Shown here: positions 22,646-35,165 of the stretch, piece by piece
Position numbering within the stretch: the stretch's first letter is position 1
How the letters are laid out: each line of letters begins with the position of its first letter
Source: Tolypeutes matacus
Taxonomy: Eukaryota; Chordata; Mammalia; Cingulata; Chlamyphoridae
Reading direction: 5' to 3'
Assembly: GCA_026826555.1 (NCBI GenBank)
Contig: JAKSZT010032888.1
Coordinates: 517,389-581,388, forward strand
DNA: 64,000 bases
Position numbers and translations under genes: made by a program
The notes under the pieces: generated by a model
The model's input: only the letters and a program-made list of their open reading frames with translations
Told to the model about the DNA's origin: nothing
The model's database searches: none

Positions 22646-25600
22646 ATTGAAAAGAGAGAAGAATGATCATTAGAATGTAATGGTGTCAAGGAAGTTTTAT
22701 TTTCAAAGTCACCCCTCCTCCACCTTCCCTCAGACCCTCTCACTGATGACCTGACCAAGCTGCTGATTCCTGTGTGTTCCAGGTGGAATCCTGGGGAGTT
22801 CCCTCTGGTTTGTGTGGCTGACAGATCCATGACTACTGGGCAGAGCCTTGTGGGTGGCTACAGTGCCATAGAGGAGCTGTGAACCTCATGCCTGACATTG
22901 AGCTGATCATTGAAAATCTGCAATAGGTTGTGATGGAGCTGGTGCCAAAGGACATGAGTCCAGGCCTCACATTCCACAGCCTCCACCTGTCATCACCTTA
23001 CTGGTGGGTCCCTTATTGTTGTTAAGAATTGTCCAGTCTGTTAGAAGAAGCCAGATTTATAAAAGTTAAGAAAAGCAGGCTACTGACACACTGGCTGCAC
23101 TGATTGGAGTGTACTGCTAGCTCCTTGACAGAATTAGTTTGCTCACAGAATTTTACAGAGGCTGTGCCATTTTTAGATGGCAGTCTAAAGAAAGAGACTT
23201 TAACAATACACAGCCTTATAGATACCTACAGAAACACAAAGAGATTGAAAGAGATGCTGATAAGATTAACTTCAGTGGCTCATAAACTAAAAGAAGAGAA
23301 AACCAAAGGCTCCAAACTAGAAGAGGTGATAATGGAGATGCTAGATACACTGAAGTCTTTCAAAGGGGTCATGAGAGCACCCACAACACAAGGTCTTTTC
23401 CAAGCACAATGTGTGTCCCCCAGCCACCCTCTGATGGCCTTTCCCCCAAGGGTGGGTCTGGGATTTAAAGCAGTGCTTTTCCCTTCCCTCCAATCTGGTC
23501 CCAGAGCCTCCAGGCCATGTTCACCCAGCTAGCCTCCCTCTGAAGGTCCTGGAGGCCAGTGGATACAATGGGGCCTTCTCCATTGATTGAAATTCCTCCA
23601 CCTTCTCATCCTGAACAGAGCCATGGACATTTCCTTCTTCTAGATTATCAACCTCTACAAACACAGAAGGAAATGTGGGACTTTCTTTCTCTTAAAAGAA
23701 AGTTTGAATAATCTCCCAGTAGTAAAAAAAATGCCAATATTTAAACCTTTACTCAAATTGAAAATTAATCAAACTGCATATCCCCAAACAGTATTTTCTG
23801 TTTTATTTATATCTTATTTATATCCTAAGTGATCTTAAATGATATCTTTCTACTTCATTTTCTACCTATATTTTATAAATATTGTATTTTAATTAATATA
23901 TATATATATATACTGTTTAGCTGTAAGAGACATTTAAACATCAGCGACAATTTTTTTTAGCAAAGTTGAGTTACTAATAGTCATAATTCTTAAATAAATT
24001 CAACTTTATTTTTTAAATATCTCTTGATTAAAACATCAAAAAATAAATATTTTGGGGTGTAAACTGTTTTCTTAGAGAGAACTATATGTCATTTAAAATA
24101 TTTATATTCGAAAATAAAAATGATTAAAAAACAAAATTGGCAAGTTGGCATATAGATGATTTTCTTTCTCTGCCATGTGTTGCACTGAGTTTTCTGAACA
24201 TGAAAAAAACTTCCTTGAACTATTTGTAGTGATCTCCAGGCCCCACCCCTAATGCCTCTCCTTAACCATCTGACACACCTCACAGGAAACCTGAGGGAGC
24301 AGCAGGGGTTTCCCTCACACAGAAATAGTTGGAATCCCTAGAATTAGTAGTTTCAGTCAGAAATGAAACTCCATCTATAGACAATAAGCACTAACTGGGG
24401 ATTATTACTGATGGTGGGAGGAAAGCAGAAAGCGACACTTTGAGGTTATTGGGTGGGGAAATAAGACAAAGGACAGAACAATAATTAGAAAAAGGTAAAT
24501 GATTTCTCCTCAGAATAGAGCTTGGATCTGGGTATAGAATGGTAAAGATGAGAAAGAATATTGCTGTCCTCATGGAGCTGATATTTGGAGGGCGGTAGAC
24601 ACTGAACAGGGAAATTAAACAGAACACAGAGGATGTCATGTGAGGATAAAGTAAAGGAGAAGAATGCACAGGGAAAGGATGGAGTGATGGTTTGGAAAGG
24701 GGCCTTGGGGGAGAGGTCAGGGAATCCCCTGTAAAGACGGGACACCTGAACAGTGCACCAATCTGGGGATAAGCACTGCAGGATGAAGGCACAGACAGGT
24801 GATGGCTATGAAGTGGGTGAGAGAGGGTTGTGTTTGAGGATCAGCCAAAGGCCTGAGAAGACTAAATGCAGTGAGTGAATGGTTGCCAGAGGGGTGGGGG
24901 GTAGATGCTGTCACAAGAATAAAGAGTTTAATTTTAATTTAAGTGAACAGTGGCTGTGATCTGGGGAAAAATGTATAGCAGGAAGAATAAGTGGAGACAT
25001 TGACAGGGACTCTTTAAGATGAGGATGTTAATTGCTGCACTGGGGTAGGGGTGTGGTGGAAGGAGTGGTGACAGAGAGAAGGGTTCAACTCTAGGTCTGT
25101 TCTGCAGAGACCTATGGACTATTGATGCCACTGTGTGTTCTTTCCTTCCCTCTACTTAATGAGAGTTTTGTTCACCTTTCAGGCCAGAGTCTGTCCTCAA
25201 TCTGGTGGTCCTGGCCACACTTTCACATCCCTGAGCTTGTGGGGTAAACAGCTGAGTGGGGCTCTATGTGTCTGGGTGGAACCTGTCTCTCTCAGGTCTC
25301 CTGGAGGCTCACTGACTGAGGACTCACATGGATCTGAGGCCTTTGACATTGGCGCTTCAGATCTCCACAAAAGTATCCTCCAGACTGCTACTTGGATATA
25401 CTGAGCCTGGCCACCAACATTTCTGGAACTAAGAGGTGCAGCAGGAGGTGGGCTCAGTCTACAGACTTTCTTTGGGGCTACACTCTCAGTAGGCTTCTCA
25501 CCCCAACCTCACCTATTCCCATGCCTATAAGTTCACAGCTTCTATCTTGTCTTTTCCATCTAGTGCAAAGTCGGGTTATGAAGGGGACAGATACCTGCCT

Positions 25601-26959
25601 GTGCAGAGTGGAGGGAAACACATTTGTCTAACTCTTCTCTTCTATGGGTTACTTACTATTTTTTACTTACAGTTTCTCCTAGTAACAGACCAATCACATT
25701 CACTATTGGTCCAGGCACCAACAGCCCACTGGCCTAAGCAGCCTCCTATCTCTCTGACTACCCAAAACTGCCAAGAGCACACCCCTGCATTGCTGGAGAC
25801 TGGGTCCAGTCTAGTAAATGGTGGCTTTGGAGACTGGCCAGACTGTTCAAGCTCAGTCCCCAACTCAGACTATCAGGGTGGGTCATTTGACCATGGCTTG
25901 GGGTTGGGTCCTGGCCAGGGGTCTGCACTGGGTGGTGCTCAGGGCTGGCAGAGAGGTCACAGGGAGAGACAGGGCATCTATGTAGGGTCAGATGATCCTG
26001 CAGAGCTGTGGGAGAGCCCCATCCTCAGTGTGAGGTTAGGAAAAAGTGGGCACCCATGGTGAGGGATCCAGTCTTGCGGGACCCCCATAAGTGTGATGAA
26101 GAGGGTCATGGCCAGAGTGTGTCTGTAAAATGAGTACTCATAGTGGCAAGTTAGTGCTGGATTTTGACCAGCATTTTAAACCTAGGGTAAGGTGAGTGAT
26201 GGGAGACTATGATTTTCTAATTTCAAACCTAAGCTTTGGGATGCTGGAATTAAAATGTAGTATGACATTTACACCTTTATTTGCCTGCTGGGAAACTGAA
26301 AACCTGGGCCTCCCATTGGCCAGTCATGTCCCATTCTGATTTTTAGGGTCCAGGCTTCTGCCTAGTAACAGGCTTTACAGTTTTCATTGGCCAGGGCTAA
26401 ACCTACTTAATAATAATGATAAGATCCCTTATTACATTGAATGTTAAACTATTGACAGGCATTTGGTTCAGCTGTAGTTTACATAAGAAGTAATCACTTC
26501 TTTAACTTATTATTTTGATATAATTTTAAACTTAGAAATTGCTTTGATTATGCATTAGCGTTTATGCATATGGATGAACATGCATATCTAGTTATAGAAT
26601 ATAATGATAGTATGTTCAGGAAATCATGCATGCACATACATTGCATGATCAAAATAGGGACAATAACTCCACCCCTGTGTGGTAATTTTACTATGTAACT
26701 TAAGTAAGTTGATGTGAGGACAGCCAGGGGCTTCTCCTGCACAGGTCCAACCAACCAGTTAAAAATGGTTTTTATACTTCATTGCTTCAACAGAATGTTT
26801 TTGACCACAAGAAATGGAATTTGGCATAAAAGGAGGTTTGTATCTCATTACTTCTAATTTGCATATAATTCTTTTCTTTGTATTCTAGAAACAGGGAACA
26901 AACAAGTTACTTTCAGGTATTCTGTCACCCTGCATATATCATTTGTATTTTATTTATTC
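22646..26959. other. Least repetitive segment; no gene called
   Basis: Apart from a short AT microsatellite near 23893-23912 and possible ancient repeat at 24420-25090, I recognise no transposable element here, and GC content is higher (22700-23600, 25100-26400). This is the best place for unique host DNA. I looked for exons: candidate blocks at 22780-22990 and 25190-25630 show no protein I recognise. Frames such as 25547-26062 (+, 171 codons) and 24391-24792 (-) lack domain-like content. Confidence 0.4.
23104..23532 (+). other. Unassigned 142-codon open frame
   Basis: Open frame of 142 codons. Residues about 28-95 are rich in K, E, L, I and T and look helical (a SLKKETLTIHSLIDTYRNTK segment, then a charged LKEEK...LEEVIMEMLDTLKSF stretch), whereas the last 45 residues are P/S/G-rich and look non-coding. 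The phase of the first 90 codons reads like a fragment of a real protein, perhaps one exon or a decayed retrocopy. No splice sites, poly(A) or homologue are recognised. It could be chance. Confidence 0.25.
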
Positions 26960-29392
26960 ATATGTGTTTTCTCGATAGGCACAGTCAGTCATCAAAAATC
27001 TCCCAACTAAGAAGTGGCCAGGACCAGATAGCTTCACAGCTGAATTCTACCAAACATTCCAGAAAAAGCTAACACCAATTCTGCTTAAGCTCTTCCAAAA
27101 AAAAGACATAGAGGGAAAATTGCCTAACTCATTCTATAATGCCAACTTTACCCTAATACCAAAGGCAAACAAAGATACCACAAGAAAGGAAAATTACAGG
27201 CCACTTTCTCTAATGAACCTAGATGCTAAAATCCTCAATAAAATACATGCTAATCATGTTCAAAACATATCAAAATAATTAGACACCATGACCAAGTGGG
27301 ATTCATTCCAGGTATGCAAGGATGATTCAACATAAAATCAATCAATATAATACACCACATAAACAAACTGAAAGAAAAAAAAATCACATGATCATCTCTG
27401 TAGATGCAGAAAAGACATTTGCAAAAATGCAGCACCCTTTCCTGACATAAACATTGCAAAATATAGGAATAGAAGGAAACTTTCTGAACATGATAAAGGG
27501 TATATATGAAAAAAACAAAGCTACATCATCTTCAATGGTGAAATCCTAAAAACCTTCCCTCTGAGATTGGGAACAAGACAAGGATGCCCATTATCACTAT
27601 TTAACATTATCTTAGAAGTACTTGCTTGAGCCCTGAGGCAAGAAAAAAGATACAAAATGCATCCAAATTGGAAAAGAAGTAATAATCTCATTATTTGATC
27701 CTATGCATAGAAAACCCTGAGAAATCTAAAAGAAAGCTTCTAAATCTTATAAAGGAGTTCAGTAACATCACTGGCTATATGATCAATGCTCAAAAATCAG
27801 TAACATTTCTGTACACCAATAATGAGCAAACTGAGGAGGAAATAAAAAATAATACCATTTACAATAGAAACTAAAAGAATCAAATATCTAAGAATAAATT
27901 TAACTAAAGGTGTAAAGGACTTATATACAGAAAACTACACAACACTGTTAAAGGAAATCAAAGAAGACTTAAATAAATGGAAGAATTTTCCGTGTTCATG
28001 GATACAAAGATTAAACATCATCAAGATGTCTATACTACCCAAATGAATCTACAGATTTAATGCAATCCCAATAAAAATCAACACTATTTTTTAAGGAATT
28101 GGAAAAACTAACTACACAATTTATTCAGAAGGGTAAGAGGCACCGAATCACCAAAGACATATTGAAAAAGAAAAATGAAGTTGGAGGTATCACACTACCT
28201 GACTTTAAAATATACTACAAAGCTACAGTGATCAAAACTACATGGTATTGGCACAAGGACAGACACATTGACCAATGGAACCAAATTGAGGGTCTTGATA
28301 TAAATCCTCATATATACAGTCATTTGATATTCAACAAGGCCACCAAGCCCAATCAGTTGGGGAGAATGGCCTCTTCAACAAGTGTTGCATGGAGAACTGG
28401 ATATCCATATCCAAAAGAATGAGAGAGGAACATCAACTCACCTCTCATATGAAAATCAACACAAGATGGATCAAAGATCTAAATATAAGAGCCAAGGCCA
28501 TAAAGACCTTGGAAAATAATGTAGAGAAGCATCTATAGGACATTGTATTAGCAAATGGTTTCATGAACTTCACACCCAAAGCATGAGCAGCTAAAGGAAA
28601 AATACATAAAGGGGATTTCCTCAAAATTAAATCTTTTTCACCTCAAAGAATGTTTTCAAGAAAATAAAAAGGCAGCCTACCCAGTGGGAGAAAATATTTG
28701 GCAACCATATATCCAATAGGAGGCTAATATCCTGCATATAGGAAGAAATCCTAGAACTTGAAAATAAGAAGACTAACAACCCATTTTAAAAATGGGTAAG
28801 TGACCTGAAAAGACACTTCTCCAAGGAAGAAAAACAAATGGCTAAAAAGCGCATGAAAAAAAATCTTTGACATCGCTAGCTATTAGAGAAATGCAAATCA
28901 AAACTACATTGAGATACCATCTCATACCCATTAGAATGGTGCCAATTTTAAAAAAATGGCAGACTATAAGTGTTGGAGAGGATGTGGAGGAATGAGACAC
29001 CTGATCCACTGCTGGGGGCGTTGTAGAATGGTCCAGCCACTGTGGAGGACAGTTTGGTGGTTCCTCAAAAAACTAAATATAGATCTTCCATATGATCCAG
29101 TGATTCCACTGCTGCGTATATACCCAGAAGAATTGAAAGCAAAGACACGAACAGATATATGCACATGAATGTTCAATGCGGCATTGTTCACTATTGCTAA
29201 AAGTTGGAATCAACCCTGGTGCCCATCAACAAATGAATGGATAAACAAAATGTGGTACATACATACAATGGAATATCACTCAGCTGTAAGAAGGAATAAA
29301 GTGCTAACACATGGGATAACATGGATGAATCTGGAAGACCTTATTTGAGTGAAGCAAGCCAGGCATAGTGAACAGTACATGACCTCACTGAT
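26960..29392 (+). pseudogene. LINE-1 ORF2 (reverse transcriptase to C-terminus), broken
   Basis: Starts in the reverse transcriptase domain ([16 protein letters not shown] in one frame; [16 protein letters not shown] in another near 27020) and continues through the [13 protein letters not shown] block near 27225. The catalytic FADD box is expected near 27695-27715, but the sequence there gives no FADD in any frame. It then runs to the C-terminal domain at 28099-29170 (frames of 107 and 70 codons) and a stop near 29392. Endonuclease and ORF1 are absent (5' truncation near 26960). Numerous stops make it inactive. The 3' region follows directly. Confidence 0.85.
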
Positions 29393-30125
29393 ATGAATTA
29401 AGGAAATTGAGCTGTCTCTGGGAACTATTGTCTGAAAGATAGCAGTACAAGAAAGAGAAAGAAAAGGGAAAGTTGTCAACCATCATCCATATGGACATAA
29501 CCTATGGTAAAGTGATAGAGTGTAGCTGTGTATTGAAGGGATAGGACAGGAGGGTAGTGATATATTGGGCTAGGTGGTACAGGGTGGGTAGATGGGGAAG
29601 GGTGGATTAGAATATCCAGGATACTGAAGGGAGAGCAGAAATAGACAGGTGGGCATCTCTTAAGAACAGGGCAGTTCCTAATAGGGGAGGACAAAGCAAG
29701 GTGTCATGGCCTCTTTTTGCATGTAACTTTGAATCTTGCCATCCAATAAGTCAAGCCAGGGGGTTGTCATGGCCCTTAGTGGGATGGGAAGGAAGGAACA
29801 GAAAAGATCAAACCAGGGGTATTTAGTGGTCAGTGGAAATGTTTTTCTTTACCTTAGAGTGATGGACACAGGACATGGTAAATATCATCAAAATGTATAA
29901 AAGTGTATGATCTAAAATATAAACCATACTGTAAACCATTGACAATGTTTGGTAGCTATGTTTCACTATAGGTATATCAGTTATAACAATGCTACCAGCC
30001 ACATACAGAAAGGTTTTAATATGAAGTGAGGAAATGGGGAGGAGGTTGGGTATATGAGAATGTCTTGTATTAGGTGTATTACTTTGCTGTGACCTAAAAC
30101 TTCTTTGAAAATTAAAAGAAAAAGA
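29393..30125 (+). mobile_element. LINE-1 3' region, proximal module, sense
   Basis: Follows ORF2 directly. Its last part (aaatatcatcaaaatgtata, taaaccatactgtaaacc, ggttgggtatatgagaatg, gacctaaaacttctttgaaa then an A-rich run at 30105-30123) corresponds to the end of the distal module at 31860-31985, so the 3' region carries two diverged copies of one module. Antisense equivalents are at 1790-2485 and 62380-63390. Confidence 0.7.
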
Positions 30126-31985
30126 CTGAGACACTGGGAGTGAGAGGGGAAAGATGCCATGGTACAGACTGGATGCCAGATATTGCAGTTATAAAAAGCA
30201 AAATATCAAAAAAAATTTTTGTTAAATTTATTTTTAATTTCTCATTTTTTGAATAGCCCAGTTTTTATTTTTATTTTTTTATAGTTTTCATGCATTTTAT
30301 CTCTTACATTTAAACTTCATTATTATTTCATTTTCTTATTGTAGTTGGCTATTGTATTGGCTTCATCATTAAAGAAGTTTTGGTTCACAGAAGGGTTACA
30401 TCTGGGGTGGGAGGGGATCGTTGGTAAGAGGTGTCAGGGATGGGGGTGCATGGGAGGAAGTTCACGTGAACATACAGAAAAGGTATATCAAATTGTTCAA
30501 ATACTCATGGGACATGGTCACAGTGGGAGGAGAACCACTCAATAAATGAGAGAATACTGAATTCCCATCCTGGAGAACTCTGCCATATTCTCCAAGGGAG
30601 TAGCAGCAGTCCCCCAAGTGCAGGGGTAGTGTCTGTCAAAGGAGAATGATCCACTGATGGACTATTATTATTGATGACTAGCTTTATGAGTCTTTGCTCT
30701 TGAAATTGAAACTTAGCCTATTTTTATAGGGTGCCTAAGATTTGCCTACTGAAAGCCTTCTTGTTGCTCAAATGTGGCCTCTCTCTAAGCCATATTGAGC
30801 ATATAAATGCATTACCTTCCTCCCAGCAAGGGACATGACTCTTGGTGTTGAGCCTCCCTGGCAACCAGGGATTACTAACAAGTGCCAACAGGCAATACTA
30901 CTGGAAAAAGACCTCAAATAAAAGGGGGGAAAGTGAGTTCATATGGCTAAGAGTCTTCAAAGTGAGTCAGGAGGTCATCCCAGAGGTAACACTTAAGCAC
31001 ATCTCAATAGAACCTCAAAGGCTTCCAATGTGGATACACCCCAAACAGGGTCTCCTGAGGTCTCTGAAGATACCCAGGTCCTATATCAAGGTGGATAGCC
31101 CCAGAGTTTTGTGCCTTATTAGTGGGCCCTACTTTGAAATCCTTGCTCCTGAGAGTGATAGAGTTGGGCCCAATATGTCTTCCCTGCACATGGTCCATCT
31201 GTCCCTTCTACTCAAACCTATATATGGTGCCAGAGTTTGTAGGTGTACTTCCAGAGACCAGAGTCTTTGGGCTGTACATGTGCCAGCTGGGCCCAGAATC
31301 TTGGTGGAGCTGCAACTCCACCAAAAGGAATACAGCTCAATGGACTCACCCTGGACACCTGGTGAGGAGATAATGATGGACAACTGCCATCCCAGCTTAT
31401 GGAGAGAGTCTGCATCTACAGGCAGGATAATCCCATCCACCTTATTCATGAGATATAAGCCCCCTCTCACTTGGAGGTTTAGTGGACATCACCATCTCAG
31501 ACTCCTCTGGATTGGGGGAAGAGCTATGGACTAGAGCAGACTTGCTGGTATTCTGTTATAGACATATTGTGATTCACACAATGGAAGTAATTACAACATT
31601 AATGTGGAGCCATTGACCCCCGGACACTTTAGGGGCAGGGAGAGGAAAAAGCAGTTGTAATACAGGAGCTTTTTTGGGACTTGGGAATTATCCTGAGTGA
31701 CATTGCAATGACAGATATAGGCCATTTTATATCATCATATAACATGCAGAACTGTGTGTGAGAGTGTGTGGTCTACAATGTGAACTATGGTCCATGCTTA
31801 GTGGCAAAGCCCCAATATGTGTATATCTATTGCAGGTGATATGCCATACTAATGAAAGATGTTTATGTGGGAGGTTGTGGGAGGAGTGGGAGGTGGGGCA
31901 TATGGGAATCCCTACAATTTTTGAGTAACATTTATGTAATCTAAGTATCTTTTAAAAAAATAAGAAGAATTATTATTAAGAAAAG
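30126..31985 (+). mobile_element. LINE-1 3' region, distal module, sense
   Basis: Completes the 3' region of the same L1: an AT-rich start (30190-30345), then aggtgtcagggatgggggtgc and gagagaatactgaattccc, then a 230-codon open stretch (30842-31534), ending in catatgggaatccctac, taatctaagtatc and an A-rich tail at 31955-31985. Total 3' region about 2.6 kb, unusually long for L1. The 230-codon frame has a TTG and a stop immediately upstream, and no ATG near its start. Confidence 0.75.
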
Positions 31986-32762
31986 TCAAATTTACATTTA
32001 TGTATATAAACTTTGACACATATAAGAGAACAATAATATTGAAGTTCATTACCAAAAATGTTTGCCACTAAAATACTACAGCATACTTTTTTTTTTTAAT
32101 TCAGAAGACTATTACAAAAGTAAAAGACAAAATATTCCCTTTCGTAACAATTTTCTGTACCCAAAATTTAAATATATTGCTTGATTTTTCTTTACTAGTA
32201 ATTTCTTTTTATTTCTCTCAGGAGATATCCTAAGATCTTTAAATTTTTTTATTTTATTTAAAAATAGTTTAAACAGTCTATTTATAGTCAAATCAGTAGT
32301 GAAACTGGATAATTCATTCCTTTGAATGGCTAGTATTTGAGACTTGTAGGATTTTACCATCTTTATGACATCAGATAATTCTGAATTGAAGATATCTGTG
32401 TTCTATGTTATTTTTGTTCCTTGATATTAAAGCATATGCACATTAAATGCATGGATAATAGCTTTCCATTAAATATGTATTGGCAGCATAACTATTTGTT
32501 TTTGTACAGAACAACATTGATTCTTCCAATCTGAGAGAATCTTGGTAGTTTTAAAAGTCTGCAGCAGGAATAATCCTCTTTCTGAAAGTTCTCTACAGTA
32601 TTGTCCCCTCCCCAAAATTAGAATACACAAGACAGTGAGACTTCTGGGAAAAAGAATGAATATTGCTTTTGGATATATTAGATCAATTATAGAATGAAAA
32701 GATATAACCTATTTTCATTATCTGTATATACATGTTTTACATATTAAGATGGAAATTTTTTA
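31986..32762. other. Unassigned AT-rich spacer
   Basis: No recognised element or gene; a minus-strand 82-codon frame (32112-32360) is lysine/asparagine-rich AT chance coding. Confidence 0.45.
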
Positions 32763-33364
32763 TTTTACTAGATTTAATCTAGATTCTTGACTTATGCTGC
32801 AGAAATGAATTTCAGAATACATCAGGTTAGGCCAGTCATTTATTAAGGTACGGAGGGAAGAGAAAGGGGAGAAAATAACAGATCACTGGTCCCCGGTAGA
32901 GAATAAGGAGCTGAAAAGTGATAAAGAGAGATGATTTATAGACTACAATTTCCCATTATAGATTATAAATGCCCAGGTTTTACTTGTATGTTGATCTGCA
33001 CAGCAGGGACATGACAAGAGCAGGGCACAAAAGCCACAAGGGCTGAGGAGAGCATGGGAGAGAAGGGGAGATATGACCTTTGTGCTTGCCTTTAAAACAT
33101 TAATTATTCCAATCCTTTGCTAATGGCATGGGAGGAGTCCCAGATGTTTGCTGTTTCGATTGATTACCCCACCCATCAGTTCCCCAGGTGGGCCCAATTA
33201 CAATGTCCCTGGAGACTATCCAAAGCTTCTCCTGGGAATCTCTGGGAATCTCATTCTAGAATGAGATTCTTGTAAGGGTCTTCCAGCAGCCAGCTTGGGG
33301 GTATCAGTGTCTATGCCAGGTTCCAGATCCATCTACTGATTCCCTATTTTACAAGCCAGCTTCA
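32763..33364 (-). mobile_element. Solo LTR of the ERV-B family
   Basis: About 600 bp matching the ERV-B LTRs at 41304-42429 and 46332-46940: shared phrases cagtcatttattaagg, gagaaaataacagatca, ttatagactacaatttccc-like, aaatgcccaggttttacttg, gattaccccacccatca, atggcatgggaggagt and gattccctat...agcttca. As in the provirus, minus strand is sense (TTTATT gives AATAAA there). No internal sequence flanks it, so it is a solo LTR. Boundaries within a few bases; no clean target duplication seen. Confidence 0.75.
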
Positions 33365-33489
33365 GTGATACTTTGATTAGATTTTTCTTCATTGTCATTC
33401 AATGTAAACAAGGTGTGCCCTTTTTATGCATGGTTTATGAAGTTAACGGCATAAAGAGGTACTTTCAGTAGTAATTTTTCTAGAGACAG

Positions 33490-34052
33490 AAAGAAGCTTT
33501 GACAACCCATGTCGATGAACCAATGAATGGTTAAATAAAATGTATATATTGTGGTATATACATACAATGGAATATTATTCAGCTGAAAAAAGGAATGAAA
33601 TCCTGATACATGCCACAATATGCGTGAACATTGAAGACATCATGTTGAGTGAAATAATACAAGCACAAAATGGCAAATATTGTATGACCTCCCTGTTTTG
33701 AAACATTTAGAATAAGCAAACTCAAGAAGTCACAATCTGGAATATAGGTTACCAGGGGTGGGGTGGGGAGAGGGAATGGGAAGTTAAGGCTTTAAACATA
33801 TAGAGTTCCTTTTTGGAATGATGGAAAAGTTTTGGTGATGGATGGTGTTGATGGTAGCACAACATTATGAACACAATTAACAGCACTGAAATACAGATCT
33901 GTATATGATTAAAAGGGGAAATGTAAGATTGTATAAATATTAATATAATAAAAATAATTTTAAATCCAATTAATTACACTACACAAACATTGAGCTGTAA
34001 AATAAAACATGGACATTTATTAATAGTGCAATTATAAAAATGTGCTCTCATA
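33490..34052 (+). mobile_element. LINE-1 3' end, sense, part 1 (interrupted)
   Basis: ORF2 C-terminus from gacaacccatgtcgatgaac, gaatggttaaataaaatg, catacaatggaatattattc, gatacatgccacaatatgc and gttgagtgaaataatac, then 3' UTR. It stops at aatgtgctctcata (34039-34052) and resumes at 35040 with the same 14-15 bases. Confidence 0.85.
34038..34052. repeat. 15-bp target-site duplication, left
   Basis: AAATGTGCTCTCATA, exactly repeated at 35040-35054, either side of the L1 fragment 34053-35039. The first A is ambiguous with the tail. Confidence 0.9.
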
Positions 34053-35039
34053 GACTGACGCCTTATCAGTGGGCTCTATTTTGGAATCTGTGCTCCTGAG
34101 AGTAATGGAATTGGACTCAAATAAGTCCTCCTTGCACATGGTTCATCAGTCCCTTCTATTCAAACCTATATGTGATGCTGGAGTTTTTTAGGTATCCTTC
34201 CAGAGACTGGAGACTCTGGCCTACCTATGTGCCAGGTGTGCATGGAATCTCGGTGGAGCTGCAACTCCTACCCTACAGCTCATTGGACTCATCCAAGTCA
34301 CCTGGCAAGGAGACAACGATGGGCAGCGGCAATCCCAGGGAATGGAGAGGGCCTGCATCTGCAGGCAGGATCATTCCATGCACCATAACCCTCTCTCACT
34401 TGGAGGTGGAGTGGACATCACCATCCCAGTCCCCTCAGGATTGGGGGAAGAATTATGGACTAGAGTGGACTTAATGGTATTCTGTTGTACACATATGGTG
34501 CTTCTAGCAATGGAAGAAATTATAACAGTGAGGTGGGGCCGGTTGCCACTGGACACTTTCGGGGCAGGGAGGGGATGTGCAGTTGAAATACAGGGGCTTT
34601 ATTGGGACTTGGAGGTTCTCATGAGTGCTGTTGTGGCAAAGGATGTAGGCCATTTTAAATCAGCACACACCATTCAGAACTTTGTGGAAGAGAGTGTGGT
34701 CTACGATGTGAACTGTGGTTTATGGTTGATGGCAAGGCCCCAGGATGTGTAAGTCCATTGAGGGTGATGGGCCACACTTGTGGGAGACGTTTGTGTGGGA
34801 TGTGGTGGGAGGTGTGGGAGGTGGGGAACATGGGAATCCCTGTAGGTTCCATGTAATATTTAGGTAATCTAAGCACCTCTTAAAATATATATATATAAAT
34901 AAATAAATAACATTTTTGTAAGCAAATGCACATATATGCATATATATTTATATATCATTTTACAAATATTGGTATGTATTGTGAAAATTTTGATTTTTAC
35001 CCATAACAACAACAACAACAACAAAATAAATAAATAAAT
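34053..35039 (+). mobile_element. 5'-truncated LINE-1 3' region with 3' extension, sense insertion
   Basis: 987 bp inserted in another L1 3' UTR with a 15-bp duplication, as expected for target-primed reverse transcription. It covers part of the distal 3' module (frames at 34172-34474 and 34342-34752 homologous to those at 11572 and 31228) up to the canonical end aagcacctcttaaaa at 34871-34884. It continues through a TA/TAAA run into about 95 extra bases (34910-35006) and ends in (CAA)n and (TAAA)n tail at 35005-35039. The same extra sequence follows the L1 fragment at 41473. Confidence 0.85.
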
Positions 35040-35165
35040 AAATGTGCTCTCATAAATGGCAACAAATATCCACACCAATGTGGGTTGTTGGTGGTGGATG
35101 ATATATGGGTACCTGTATTTTATGCATGATTGTTCTGTAAACCCACAACTTCTTTAATAAAATAA
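35040..35165 (+). mobile_element. LINE-1 3' end, sense, part 2
   Basis: Right half of the interrupted L1: duplicated target, then caccaatgtgggttgttgg and tgtaaacccacaacttct, ending with an A-rich tail near 35155-35165. Confidence 0.8.

Noticed and set aside
25547..26062. 171-codon frame as a gene
   Set aside because: G/P/S-rich low-complexity product, no recognisable domain, no start context or splice support.
30842..31534. 230-codon open frame as a host gene
   Set aside because: It lies in an L1 3' region, has no ATG near the start, and homologous sequence occurs in at least three other places in the window.
34885..34910. TA/TAAA simple repeats as functional elements
   Set aside because: They are tail-associated microsatellites at L1 3' ends.
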